31,500 nt of DNA, taken from assembly GCA_037447655.1 (NCBI GenBank), contig JBBHKE010000808.1:1-31500 (forward strand), written 5' to 3'. The position numbers were made by a program, and so were the translations under genes. The notes beneath the pieces are model-generated. The model saw only the letters and a list, made by a program, of their open reading frames with translations. It searched no databases and had not been told where the DNA came from. Shown piece after piece: positions 10,440 through 18,683 of this stretch. Position 1 is the stretch's first letter. Every line of letters starts with the position of its first letter. The DNA is from Zygnema cylindricum (taxonomy: Eukaryota; Streptophyta; Zygnematophyceae; Zygnematales; Zygnemataceae).

Positions 10440-10735
10440 GGAAGTGAAAATGGGAGCAAGTGCAAAAGTCAGTGAAAATGGGAGCAAGTGCAAAAGTCAG
10501 AGAGCCAAAGAGATAACCAGAACTCACCAAGGAGTCGAGAATCCGAAAAAAGTGGGAGATACCTTGCACGAGATCCCCATAAATCAGCTCCATTTCTGAC
10601 ATCCTGCCACAGGGAAGTGAAAATGGAAGCAAGTGCAAAAGTCAGAGAGCCAAAGAGATAACCAGAACTCACCAAGGAGTCGAGAATCCAAAAAAAGTGG
10701 GAGATACCTTGCACGAGATCCCCATAAATCAGCTC
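10419..10735 (+). repeat. Tandem duplication, 172-bp period, with an inner 28-bp duplication
   Basis: CATTTCTGACATCCTG starts at 10419 and again at 10591, and the two copies are nearly identical to AAATCAGCTC. The first copy holds a further internal doubling of 28 bp (GTGAAAATGGGAGCAAGTGC and on) at 10444-10499, absent from the second. The high identity shows the duplication is recent compared with the element around it. Confidence 0.88.
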
Positions 10736-10961
10736 AGCTCAGCCGGTCAGTCACAGAGTCACCTATTAAAGAAAATTGTAAGTTAGTTCACTAGACAGAG
10801 AAAAGGCCGAAGAAAAGAATTGAAAAACTCAAAAGCTACAAGGATGGATTGCTAACAGAAAAAAAAAGTGCATCTAGAAGGCTTACAGGGATGTTTACCT
10901 CATCTTGAGAAGATGAATGCCTATGTGCAACCTCTATTTTTGAAAAATCCAGAATCACTAG

Positions 10962-11609
10962 ATGTCCAGAAAATTCTCATGTTTAGGGAAGGAAGTCCTA
11001 GAGGAAGATAGCACAGCGGAAGGCGTTATGGGAAACAAAAGAAAAGTCAACTTCAAACCACCTGAGTGGAAATCCGAGAAAACTCCAATGGCGCTTGAAA
11101 TGAAAGTTTCATGCATTGCAATACAGGAAAGAAAAGCTAATCCTTCAACAAATAAAGCACCAAACGGGGAGTTAACAACACCAACCGCAGCAAACGGGGA
11201 GTTAACAACACCAACCACAGAAAATACGTCCATCAACGGAAAAAAGGAAGAAAGGAAAAATAACTCACCTTTCAAATTTTGTGGAAGTACCGCAGGACAT
11301 TATGGATGTCAAAGAGCAACATATCTCCATCCAGCAGCCGCAGCAGAAGACATGGTTGGGAGAGCGAAGGGAAAGCTCCAGGAGCCAGCAATTGAGGAGG
11401 GACCTAAGATCCTTGAGAAAGGAGAATGTCCTGCTAAGAACGGCAAGATAGGACGCCAAAAGGGAGGACCAAGAGCAGGTCCTCTGAGAGCTTACTGCAG
11501 TCTGCAGTCTGAAGAAGACAGAGCGCAGTTTAGGGAAGGAGTTTGGAGAGGCACGAGAATTGAAAGGGAAAGCCTCTGTCAAAAGAATGCTTTTGACAAG
11601 ACAAACTAA
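10962..11609 (+). CDS. Hypothetical hydrophilic ORF, doubtful
   Basis: An open frame of 215 codons, Lys/Glu/Pro/Thr-rich, with the doubled decapeptide-like unit NGELTTPTAA/NGELTTPTTE from the 30-bp tandem repeat. From about 11277 an overlapping frame looks more protein-like (VEVPQDIMDVKEQHISIQQP, then a coiled-coil-like stretch). This suggests that a frameshift separates an older coding region into two frames. No family is recognised. Confidence 0.2.
   Translation: MSRKFSCLGKEVLEEDSTAEGVMGNKRKVNFKPPEWKSEKTPMALEMKVSCIAIQERKANPSTNKAPNGELTTPTAANGELTTPTTENTSINGKKEERKNNSPFKFCGSTAGHYGCQRATYLHPAAAAEDMVGRAKGKLQEPAIEEGPKILEKGECPAKNGKIGRQKGGPRAGPLRAYCSLQSEEDRAQFREGVWRGTRIERESLCQKNAFDKTN
11161..11220 (+). 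repeat. Two tandem copies of a 30-bp unit
   Basis: CAAACGGGGAGTTAACAACA plus CCAACCGCAG is repeated with one change. The 30-bp length keeps frame and doubles NGELTTPT in the overlapping ORF. Confidence 0.9.
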
Positions 11610-12191
11610 CCCAAACTCAAAATGTCTCACAATGTATGGAGGCGACAGGGGTTCATGGGATGGCATTGCAGGTACACTTTGGAAAGATCGAGGAGCGTGC
11701 GATATGAAATCCACGTCAAGCGTTGGAACTTCACGAAGTCAAATCTCCGCCATTCACGGAATGATCGGACGTCCAAAACTAAAGGGGGGATTCATTCGAC
11801 GTCATCAAAGTTCTGACGATTTACCTGGCAGCTGAAAATCGACGGACAAGAATTTCCCATTGTCACGCAACATCACAGGTGTACGCGTGAGATCAAGAGT
11901 AAGCGTGATGGTCGCAATGTTGGACCGTTTAAGACAAATGAGGGCGCCAACGCCGCAAGTCCAACAGGTGACAGACGAACCAACATTGGTCAGGAAGGTA
12001 CAGCTGCAGATCACAGGGGTACGAACGACCCCCACAGGGACTAATTCACAAAATCCAAAGAGGTTTAACACCTTGATTACTTTTAGCCGCGGTGTACGCA
12101 AGTGGAAGGCGCATTCGAACTTCAAACGAGCGCAAGCGAAACTTCAAGGAAACTGCAGTAAAACTAAGTACAGCACACATCGCCACGATAT

Positions 12192-12201
12192 CGAGTGGGA
12201 G
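12192..12201 (+). promoter_or_regulatory. Polypurine tract before the 3' LTR
   Basis: GAGTGGGAG lies directly against the TGTTGG start of the 3' LTR. This is where plus-strand DNA synthesis is primed in LTR retrotransposons, and it fixes the element's orientation as +. Confidence 0.7.
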
Positions 12202-12815
12202 TGTTGGAAAGTGACGATCCCGGGCAATGTATATGTACCGGCGAACGGGATTTCATGTGACGTGACAAAACGTTATGTACGGAATCAAATCGGCAATTCC
12301 TTGAACCTACATTTGTACGGAAGTACAAAATTTGGGGAGCGGCAATTTGTGGTGGAAATTGACACGTGGCACTTTCTCATTCCACCATTCATGCAAGCAT
12401 TTCACAGAGGCATAACAGAGATATAAAATGCACTCAGACATTTTATTCAATATCTCTCTCAGAAATACATACATTGGCACTCTTAGTAACATCACAAGAG
12501 AGTAATCATAGCAATTGTAGCACTTCAGGTCATCGAGGATCTCCTTTGTATAGTCTCACTAGAATGAAGACATTTAGCATTGTGGAGGAGAATCACAGCT
12601 TTATTAGATAGTGTCCTTGAGACATCTTTGTTCTTATTACATCAATTAATGGAAAAGCTATCCTAAACCTGCGTGCGCTTTATGTGTCTGATTATTACTT
12701 CTTCCAAGCTAATCTACTCTTGTGATACACCTAAAGGCACCATTCCCAGTGTAATATTTGCTTCGTGTCTGCTAGTCTGGAGCACACAGGCGTGCATGAT
12801 CGATACAAATCAATA
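12202..12815 (+). repeat. 3' LTR
   Basis: Direct repeat of 5534-6160, with about 15 differences in the first 235 bp. The end is set so that CAATC (12816-12820) is the target duplication. The last bases then read ATA where the 5' LTR has ACA, that is, a worn CA end. Confidence 0.82.
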
Positions 12816-12820
12816 CAATC
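12816..12820. repeat. Right target-site duplication CAATC
   Basis: It matches 5529-5533. The opposite foldback arm, which has no insertion, reads through this point (ACTACACAAATAAGCAAACC in reverse complement), confirming that the LTR element entered here. Confidence 0.75.
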
Positions 12821-14130
12821 AAGCAACCCGCTTGGGCAGCTAGAAAAGTATTCAGAATATTTGCGTTAAGATATTTTGAGAAATTAGAAGATATCTCAAA
12901 AGAGATGGAAGAATTGGAACCGTGAAGATGCAAGCTACACTCGATCGAAACACCTTTGGCTGTTGAAGAGAGTGATAACCTCTTAAAATCAGAAAAGCTC
13001 ACGAGGCGTTTTATCAAAATGTTTTACGCAAATCTTCGCTTGGTCCACAAGTTGGACTAGTATTTCCTTCACAATTTGGAAGATCTGGTGTGATAAATAT
13101 GGTGGAAGATTGTCAACGCATATGATGTCGTTTTGTGAAATTTGAGCCCTTTAAACTTGTCGATTATAAAAGTTATGGGACATTAATGATTCGTGATCGC
13201 TACAATGCAATAATGATAGACATGCAAGCTTAATCGCAAGACAATGACTCCGTTGACGAGAATAATGCGTGAGTAACTTGAAAAAATGCGTGATAAATCG
13301 TGGTAGTTGCAAAATCAATCATGCTTCTTCATCATTTATATGTCTTCTAACGTCCTGGTTGGATTGTTAAGTATATAAATTCTGTCTTATATGCTCGTTT
13401 TTTTGGCGCGAATCTCTTTCGTTGATTTCGGTTGGAGGCTTAATGTACTATCTTAGAAAGAGCAGAAAGTTGTCATTTATGCATGTTGTCGTTGGAGACT
13501 CTCGATGCCCACATTCATATTCTGGTTGAATTTTGTACGTGAGAGGAATTTTTTAACAATTTGAAACAGATACTTTCTATAAATAGACCCACATGCCATT
13601 GTGGAATAGGTATAATTTTTTTTATTTCTCGATGGTTTGTTCGGATATCCCGCTTAAAAAACATTTTGAAAAGCAATTTAGTTATTTTGGAGGAGTTCAG
13701 CAACAATTTTTCAAGCCTGAAAAAGACTCCAAATCATTAGAAGGAAAAATAGAAACGTTGATCAACAGAGTTTTTAAACCCCAACAATTAATTTATACTA
13801 CGGGAAAGTCTTTTAGCAACCTGTTTGCGACTTTCCACGATTTTGTTTATATTATTCTCGATGATAGGTTCCAAAATTTCACACATCATTATGCATCGTT
13901 TTTTGTTACCAAAATTTTCTATCACAAATTTATAATAATTGATATTGTCAACTTTGGCATGCGATTATATTTGTTCGTAAAAGTTTTTAGGTGTCTTGGT
14001 TGGCAATATGTTTGAAGTATTTTGTCTTGATTAACCTAGAAATGGTTGCAAATTTCATATGAAAGGTCTCAAGACTTTATTCTTTTCAAAAATTATGTCG
14101 AAAAGAAGTCAATTTGTTTTGTTGAAGGAA
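12821..14130 (+). repeat. Foldback arm 1, main part
   Basis: Pairs in reverse complement with about 14440-15840. Decayed coding traces are visible on the + strand: YFEKLEDISKEMEELEP, SIETPLAVEESDNLLKSEKL, and an open frame at 13593-14015 beginning MPLWNRYNFFYFSMVCSDIP. The opposite arm encodes related peptides (MPLWSRLEFFQFSMVCLDLS), so the ancestor of both arms was probably protein-coding, but many stops and frameshifts remain in both. I do not recognise the family. Confidence 0.55.
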
Positions 14131-14439
14131 ATCACATCATCTTTTGTAGAGTCATTTTTGTTTCCCAACAACAATTTGACCCTGTCGTGGATTCTTAATG
14201 AAAAAGGTAATTGGGATATTGTTATGTTGTACCGGTTGAGTTGTTGAACAAATTCCTCAAGCAGTTTAAAGTGTTAGAAAGATAGTATGGCGAGTCTTAA
14301 CAAACGAGCGAACGAACGATAAGATAATAAAGGTTTATAACACCAGAGAAGATATGGACCAATATGTGAGTGAAGTTGCTCAATTATTGAATTGATATGT
14401 AGTTGAATAAACATCCAATTGAATAAACATTTCATGCAT
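14131..14439. other. Central spacer of the foldback
   Basis: This stretch has no clear partner in either arm. It contains an imperfect tandem pair of TTGAATAAACAT (about 14402-14430) and no gene. Confidence 0.5.
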
Positions 14440-15843
14440 CTCATGTTAATTTTCTTTAACCAAAACAAAGTAACCCTTTTTCAAAGTATTTTTTGAAAGA
14501 AATGAAGGTTTGATATTCTTCATACGAAATTTGCCACCATTCTTAAGTTTTTCAAGAGAAAAAACTTCAAACATATTCCCAGGTACTTTTACAATTGCAT
14601 GCCCCAAATTAACAGTCTCATTAATTTTGAATTTGAAATACAATTTTTGGTGACAAAAACGTCTCATGACATGAGGTAAAATTTTGAAACTTGCCATTGG
14701 AAATAATATGAACAAGATCGCGGAAAGTCGCAGACACGTTCCATTTTTTTTTTCAAAATAAACATCAACGGAAACCTAGTTGATCAACGTTTGTATTTTT
14801 TCAAACGTTTGTATTTTTCTTCTAGTGATTGAGAGTCCTCTTTTGGTTTTAAATTTCTCCGCTGGATGCCGCTAAAATAAACAATCTGCTCTTCAACATA
14901 TTTCTCAACCGAAAGATCCAAGCAAACCATCGAAAATTGAAAAAACTCTAACCTACTCCACAATGGCATGTATGTCGATTTATAGGATGTAGTTTTCTTT
15001 GAAATTGTTAAACAATTCCTCTCGTTTAAGAGATGTGGCCAAACGACAATGCGAGCATCGTGTACTCCAAAAAAGATATTGTATAGAGAAAAAACCTTTT
15101 TCGTCTTGAAAACGGTATGTTAAACCTCCAACCAATTTAGTACGGGAAGTTATGAAGATTCCCTTTGAAGATATAACGAACGTATATTTTGAGAAGATAT
15201 GATTCTTGTGCTTAACGATCCAACCAAGACCTTTGAATACGTACACAAGAAAAAGTAGCATCGATTTTCTAACCCTAAGAGTACCGCGAGTAGTTACTCA
15301 TTTTTCCGAGGTTCTAATGTATTTTTTCTATTCAGCAAATTCGTTTTTTTGTGACTAAACTTGCATGTCCTTCATTTGTGCATCGTAGGAATTATGAATA
15401 ATTAATATCTAATAACTTTTTGGCGATTTTGAGCATCGACAAATTTAAAGAGCTCAAATTCCAAAGCTCTCGTCAACGAAATGGCATCGTACTTTTCTTT
15501 GACGTTGGCAATTTTCTCAAGCGATTTTACCACCATTTTCATCATTTCCTTTCAAGTTGTAAAACCATCACGCCAATCCCTTCAACTCGTGGTCTAGACA
15601 AAGTCTTTTCCGACATGTTACAATAAAACGCCTCATTATTTTTGAGCTTCTCCAATTCGAAGAGGTTATAAGTCTCTTCAACAGTCAAATCTGTTCAGGT
15701 AGTGTAACTTTCATCTTGACAACTTCCAATTATTGCATCTCTTTTAATGTCTTCTAGTTTCTCAAAATACTCAGATTCCATGAATCCTCAATAATTTTGT
15801 AGCTACCCGGGGGTTTGCTTATTTGTGTAGTCCTCTATTATTA
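14440..15843 (-). repeat. Foldback arm 2
   Basis: Inverted partner of arm 1. It keeps slightly longer frames on the - strand: 15261-14980 (93 residues, MLLFLVYVFKGLGWIVKHKN), 14969-14784 and 14715-14446 (KIKPSFLSKNTLKKGYFVLV-like). These lie in the same order as the matching pieces of arm 1. No domain is recognised; the pieces look like one decayed protein. Confidence 0.55.
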
Positions 15844-15897
15844 TTAGTAACTATGTTAAACTTTAGTGCTGTGTATAGCTACTTCGGTTAGGTTAGC
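15844..15897 (-). repeat. Right terminal inverted repeat of the foldback
   Basis: It ends TTCGGTTAGGTTAGC and is the inverted partner of 5458-5511. The flanking bases (CCGATAAATTG) show no obvious duplication of the left flank (GGGCGTATGC). Confidence 0.7.
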
Positions 15898-16162
15898 CCG
15901 ATAAATTGTTTAAGAAAAAATGGATGAGAGTATCTGGACTTGGAGAGTTTCAAGGGAAAAGAGTGAGATGTAGGCACAAAAGTGGATGCTTGAGGAAAAG
16001 ACAAAAAAAAACAGGGTTGCAAATAGTGAGGAGAGGGGGGAAAAGAGAGAGTGTGAAAGAGAAAGTTTTGCACTCTTGTTCCGGGTTATGAGAGAGGAGG
16101 GGAACGCAAACTTAATTTGTGCATTAAAAACAGGGGTGTAAACGGAATTTACAGTTCTTACT
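15898..16162. other. Purine-rich non-coding stretch
   Basis: GA-rich on the + strand (15960-16065). Short frames on both strands show no family resemblance. Confidence 0.55.
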
Positions 16163-16425
16163 CCACATCCCGACAAGATATGCTCCCCGCAAAATCTTTT
16201 GTTTTCCTCCTCCACATCGCAACAGGACCTGCTCCCCGCAAAATCCTGTCTTTTCCTCCCCCACATCGTGACAGGATGTGCTCCCCGTAAAATCCTGTCT
16301 TTTCCTCCTCCACATCGCGAGAGGATCCGCTCCCCGTAAAATCCTCCTCCTCCTCATGATAGACCCTCCCCAAAATCTACCCATTGCATCCGCGTCGCAG
16401 GATATAAACAAAATCTTGTCTTTCC
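16163..16425. repeat. 49-bp tandem repeats, each a potential hairpin
   Basis: CCACATC starts units at 16163, 16212, 16261 and 16310, an exact 49-bp period. Each unit contains GCTCCCCG(C/T)AAAATC in the loop of an inverted repeat. The stems differ between units but mostly stay paired: ACAAGAT with ATCTT(T)TGT in unit 1, ACAGGA with TCCTGT in unit 2, GACAGGAT with ATCCTGTC in unit 3, GAGGAT with ATCCTC in unit 4. A degenerate fifth (about 16396-16422) pairs CAGGAT with ATCTTG through G-T. The period is not a multiple of three, so the repeats are non-coding. A further partial unit lies at 16629-16672. Confidence 0.8.
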
Positions 16426-16867
16426 TCCTCCCTCTCAGGACCATCTACGTGCGCCTTGTCTTTCCTCACTCCACAGCGTGACGTTCGTAGGAATCGCCAT
16501 TGGCATCTGCTTGGCGTGGGATGGCTCCCCGGGAACGTGCTGATCATCCGTCGTAGGTAAACCACGTAAGGTCACCTCCACGTCAGAATGGAGCATACGG
16601 TAAATCGTCTTTTCGCCACACATGGGCTGGGCGCTCCCCGCAGAATCACCGTTTTTCTCCTCCACATCCCGAGACCGCCCCAAGTAAACGTCGTCTCTGA
16701 TCAGCCTGGCGGCTTTGCCCAGCAAAGCCCAGCAAATCTTCGGTCAAGCCCCCACATACCCTCCCTCCGCTACATTACCACCCCGCCCTTTAAATTACTC
16801 CACCTCAAACCCCGATAACACCACCGCGCTTAACTTAGTCACATACCGCACTCGCCACACACCGCAC
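16426..16867. other. GC-richer non-coding stretch
   Basis: No gene is recognised. It contains one degenerate unit of the preceding repeat (GCTCCCCGCAGAATC near 16629, then TCCTCCACATCCCGAG near 16657), so this repeat family probably extended further before decay. Confidence 0.5.
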
Positions 16868-17165
16868 AAAAAAAAAAAAAATGTTGATATTTGAGTATTT
16901 TCTAGGTCTTTTTCGAAAAAGAGCAAAGGAGAAAAGAGCTAAGGCAGTCTGTCCCTGATTCCCTTCTCCAAGCCCCCACACTAGTTGTAGTCACTGAAGG
17001 CTTGATAGGTAGCTAGAGCCATGGCTGCCTAATGCTCACTAGAGAAGACATGGGGTGGATTAGATATATACTAAAAGTTAATTGACGGACCCAGGAATTG
17101 ATCCTGGTACCTGCCGTCCGTCAACTTCCATTTGACGTTAGCTCTAACCGTTAGGCCTAGGATAC
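16868..17165 (-). mobile_element. tRNA-derived SINE candidate
   Basis: On the - strand a tRNA-like head reads TAGGCCTAACGGTTAGAGCT (A-box-like D arm, plus positions about 17140-17159). Next comes an anticodon-like hairpin CGTCAA-ATGGAAG-TTGACG (17119-17137; 7-base loop with T33 and anticodon GGA). A variable-arm-like segment follows, then a T arm CCAGG-ATCAATT-CCTGG (17091-17107) with a B-box-like GGATCAATTCC. The 5' acceptor strand does not pair, so it is not a working tRNA. About 200 bp downstream the - strand ends in T14 (16868-16881 as A on +). A tRNA head plus a T or A tail is the usual build of plant SINEs. No target duplication was found, so a lone tRNA pseudogene remains possible. Confidence 0.45.
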
Positions 17166-17683
17166 ATATTAGGATATATTGTATTTGATAAATATATAAA
17201 TTGTCACATGTAGATTAATTTGTTTAACGACGAACAAATACTTAGTGCATAGATACAGTTTGATTCAGTACGCAGTACGGTACGCGGACAAAACGGATAC
17301 CGCGCATTTGTTTCGATAGCGAAACAAATACTGCGCGTTGAATTTCAGCGGCTGGGATTATAGCCGGTTTTGATCGGACGGCCGCGATAGGCGCCGCGAT
17401 CACGGATAAGGTACTTTTGGCGTTTTACGGTATTTGCCACGTCAGATGACACGTGCCGTGATAACATTGGATTACGGGAATTTCGGAGATTACTGGAACT
17501 AATCCTGATTTGACATGTGTCGACATTTTGGCCATGTTGTACAATGGCCGTACAGAAAGTACACTGGCACCTCTACTTTTCTGTACGACACAGTAATTTG
17601 ATTGGTGCCGTACTTCAGTAGATAGAGTTTTAGAGAGGGAATATGACTTAGAAAATTTTGGGTAAGTAGTTGCCTCTCCCAAA
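17166..17683. other. Non-coding stretch with a palindromic hairpin
   Basis: No gene is recognised. It includes the hairpin at 17301-17337 and a CpG-rich patch at 17270-17420. Confidence 0.55.
17301..17337. repeat. Perfect 10-bp stem hairpin
   Basis: ATTTGTTTCG (17306-17315), loop ATAG, then CGAAACAAAT (17320-17329), with an outer CGCG/CGCG pairing beyond a three-base bulge. It may be the core of a small foldback or a chance palindrome. Confidence 0.7.
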
Positions 17684-17888
17684 GAGCACCTTGTATAAAT
17701 GGCAAACTTTGGCCAGCCATAACTATCAATTTACTTGACCATTTTCAGTGATTCTTTTTGCTGCGGACTCAGGGGAGTCCAGGCGGGAGAGCACCTTGTA
17801 TAAATGGCAAACTTTGGCCAGCCATAACTATCAATTTACTTGACCATTTTCAGTGATTCTTTTTGCTGCAGACTCAGGGGTGTCCAGG
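17684..17888 (+). repeat. 105-bp near-perfect tandem duplication with a TATA motif
   Basis: Copies start at 17684 and 17789 (GAGCACCTTGTATAAATGGC) and differ at about two positions. Each contains TATAAATGGC. They lie about 0.8 kb upstream of the first ATG of the non-LTR element and could be its 5' monomers or promoter repeats, but they may equally be unrelated flanking sequence. Confidence 0.85.
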
Positions 17889-18177
17889 CTACACAGGGGT
17901 GTAGTTGGTCAGAGTTTTTGTCTGCCAGTGTGGCTGCATTTATAAGGGAAATTCAAAGTGGGTGAATAAGTCCAAATCTCATATTCTAACTTTGCATTCT
18001 GTGGTGGAACTGAGCACACAGAAATTGTTATTTCACATGGGTGAATCTATATTGGGGTTGTGACTGTCAAGGGGTCAGTCACTTGGGTTTTTATCAACTT
18101 GGAGTCGCCACTATCTAGATTAGCTTCTTTTGGATCTGCATACTCTGAGGGCCAATGGAGGTCTCAGAGTTTGAAAA
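17889..18177. other. Leader-like stretch before the pyrimidine tract
   Basis: It contains no gene. A short perfect inverted repeat ACTCTGAG/CTCAGAGT lies at 18142-18170 with a 13-bp loop. It may belong to the 5' region of the non-LTR element. Confidence 0.4.
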
Positions 18178-18660
18178 AACCCAACAATTCCCTTCCCCCC
18201 CCCTTTTTTCCACATCCCCTTCCTCTCCACCCTCCCCTCCCCCCCCCCCCCCCCCCCACCCCCCCTATTTTCGACATTGATTCTCTCCTCCTCTCTTCTC
18301 CAACCAAAAATTGATACTCACCCTTCCTCCCACATCTTCCACCAACCCCCCACCACTCCCTATTTTCTTTCCTACTATCAATAATTTTAACTTCCCCACC
18401 CCTCACGCCCCCCCCCCCCCCTATTTTTTCAATTTCCTCCACCACTTCCCCTCCCCCTACCACTATTTCAACCATCTTCCCTTTCCCACGCCCCCCCCCG
18501 TTTTTGGTCCCTTCCTCCATACCCACCCCCCCTTTCTCTCCGTTGCAATCTTTCTCCCACACTACCCATGTTTCTTTCCAACTACCATTTCCACCATCTA
18601 CTTCCCATGGATTCCTTTCCTCTTTCCTATTTCCCCCTTCCTCTCCCTCTATCACGTCCC
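18178..18660. repeat. Homopyrimidine/homopurine tract with long C runs
   Basis: About 480 bp almost wholly C and T on the + strand, with C runs of 19 (18239-18257), 14 (18408-18421) and several of 7-10. The - strand therefore carries G runs able to form G-quadruplexes, and the duplex could form triplex H-DNA. The long proline-rich (+) and glycine-rich (-) frames across it are composition artefacts. It ends just before the zinc-finger part of the non-LTR element. Confidence 0.85.
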
Positions 18661-18683
18661 ATGCTTCTCCCTCTCATTCAATG

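Larger units (their letters stand above)
8393..12191 (+). other. Purine-rich interior of the LTR element, unrecognised
   Basis: Almost 3.8 kb with a strong excess of A and G on the + strand and frequent AGCAAA, CAAAGA and GAGAAA words. No integrase, RT or RNase H motif is visible in any frame. The longest + frames (9191-9574, 9687-10439, 10962-11609) encode hydrophilic Lys/Ser/Glu/Asn-rich sequence. A frame at 11277-11600, read through two stops, has the heptad-like LRRDLRSLRKENVLLR, suggesting a former coiled coil. It may be a worn gag-like or captured host sequence, or replacement filler as in LARD elements. Confidence 0.5.
5534..12815 (+). mobile_element. Non-autonomous copia-like LTR element (LARD-like)
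   Basis: Two direct repeats of 627 and 614 bp start with TGTTGGAAAGTGACGATC and flank about 6 kb. A primer-site-like AGTTATGAGGCCAC follows the 5' LTR, and a purine tract GAGTGGGAG precedes the 3' LTR. A CAATC duplication surrounds the whole. The interior has a gag-protease remnant, an inverted second copy of it, and 3.8 kb of purine-rich sequence with no integrase, RT or RNase H motif. An element with good LTRs and large non-coding innards fits the LARD class, which depends on a partner for movement. LTR divergence of roughly 6-8% makes it older than the copia element at 19755-25856. Confidence 0.8.
5458..15897. mobile_element. Large foldback element, left arm split by an LTR element
   Basis: The outer ends GCTAACCTAACCGAA (5458-5472) and its reverse complement (15883-15897) open a longer inverted match of about 54 bp. 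If the LTR element at 5534-12815 is removed, the rest is about 3.16 kb: arm 1 is 5458-5533 joined to 12821-~14130, arm 2 is ~14440-15897 inverted, and the centre is about 300 bp. The arms match all along in the same order. Examples are a YFEKLEDI-coding block, a CTGTTGAAGAGA block, CATGCAAG, ACATGCCATTGTGGA, and AATATGTTTGAAGT. Divergence is roughly 30% by eye. I see no convincing target duplication and no known transposase. It could be a foldback DNA transposon or an old inverted gene duplication. Confidence 0.65.

Noticed and set aside
11860-12426. 188-residue ORF
   Set aside because: It runs across the polypurine tract into the 3' LTR and has no family resemblance.
15883-15897. Telomere-like TTAGG repeat (GGTTAGGTTAGC)
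   Set aside because: There are only two units, and they match the inverted end at 5458, so they are part of a TIR.
16124-16444. Repeat protein on the - strand (CGGGK/GEH units)
   Set aside because: The 49-bp period is not a multiple of three, so the frame changes with each unit. The hairpins explain the conservation better.
17084-17165. Functional tRNA-Ser gene
   Set aside because: The acceptor stem does not pair on the 5' side, the D arm is worn and the variable region is irregular.
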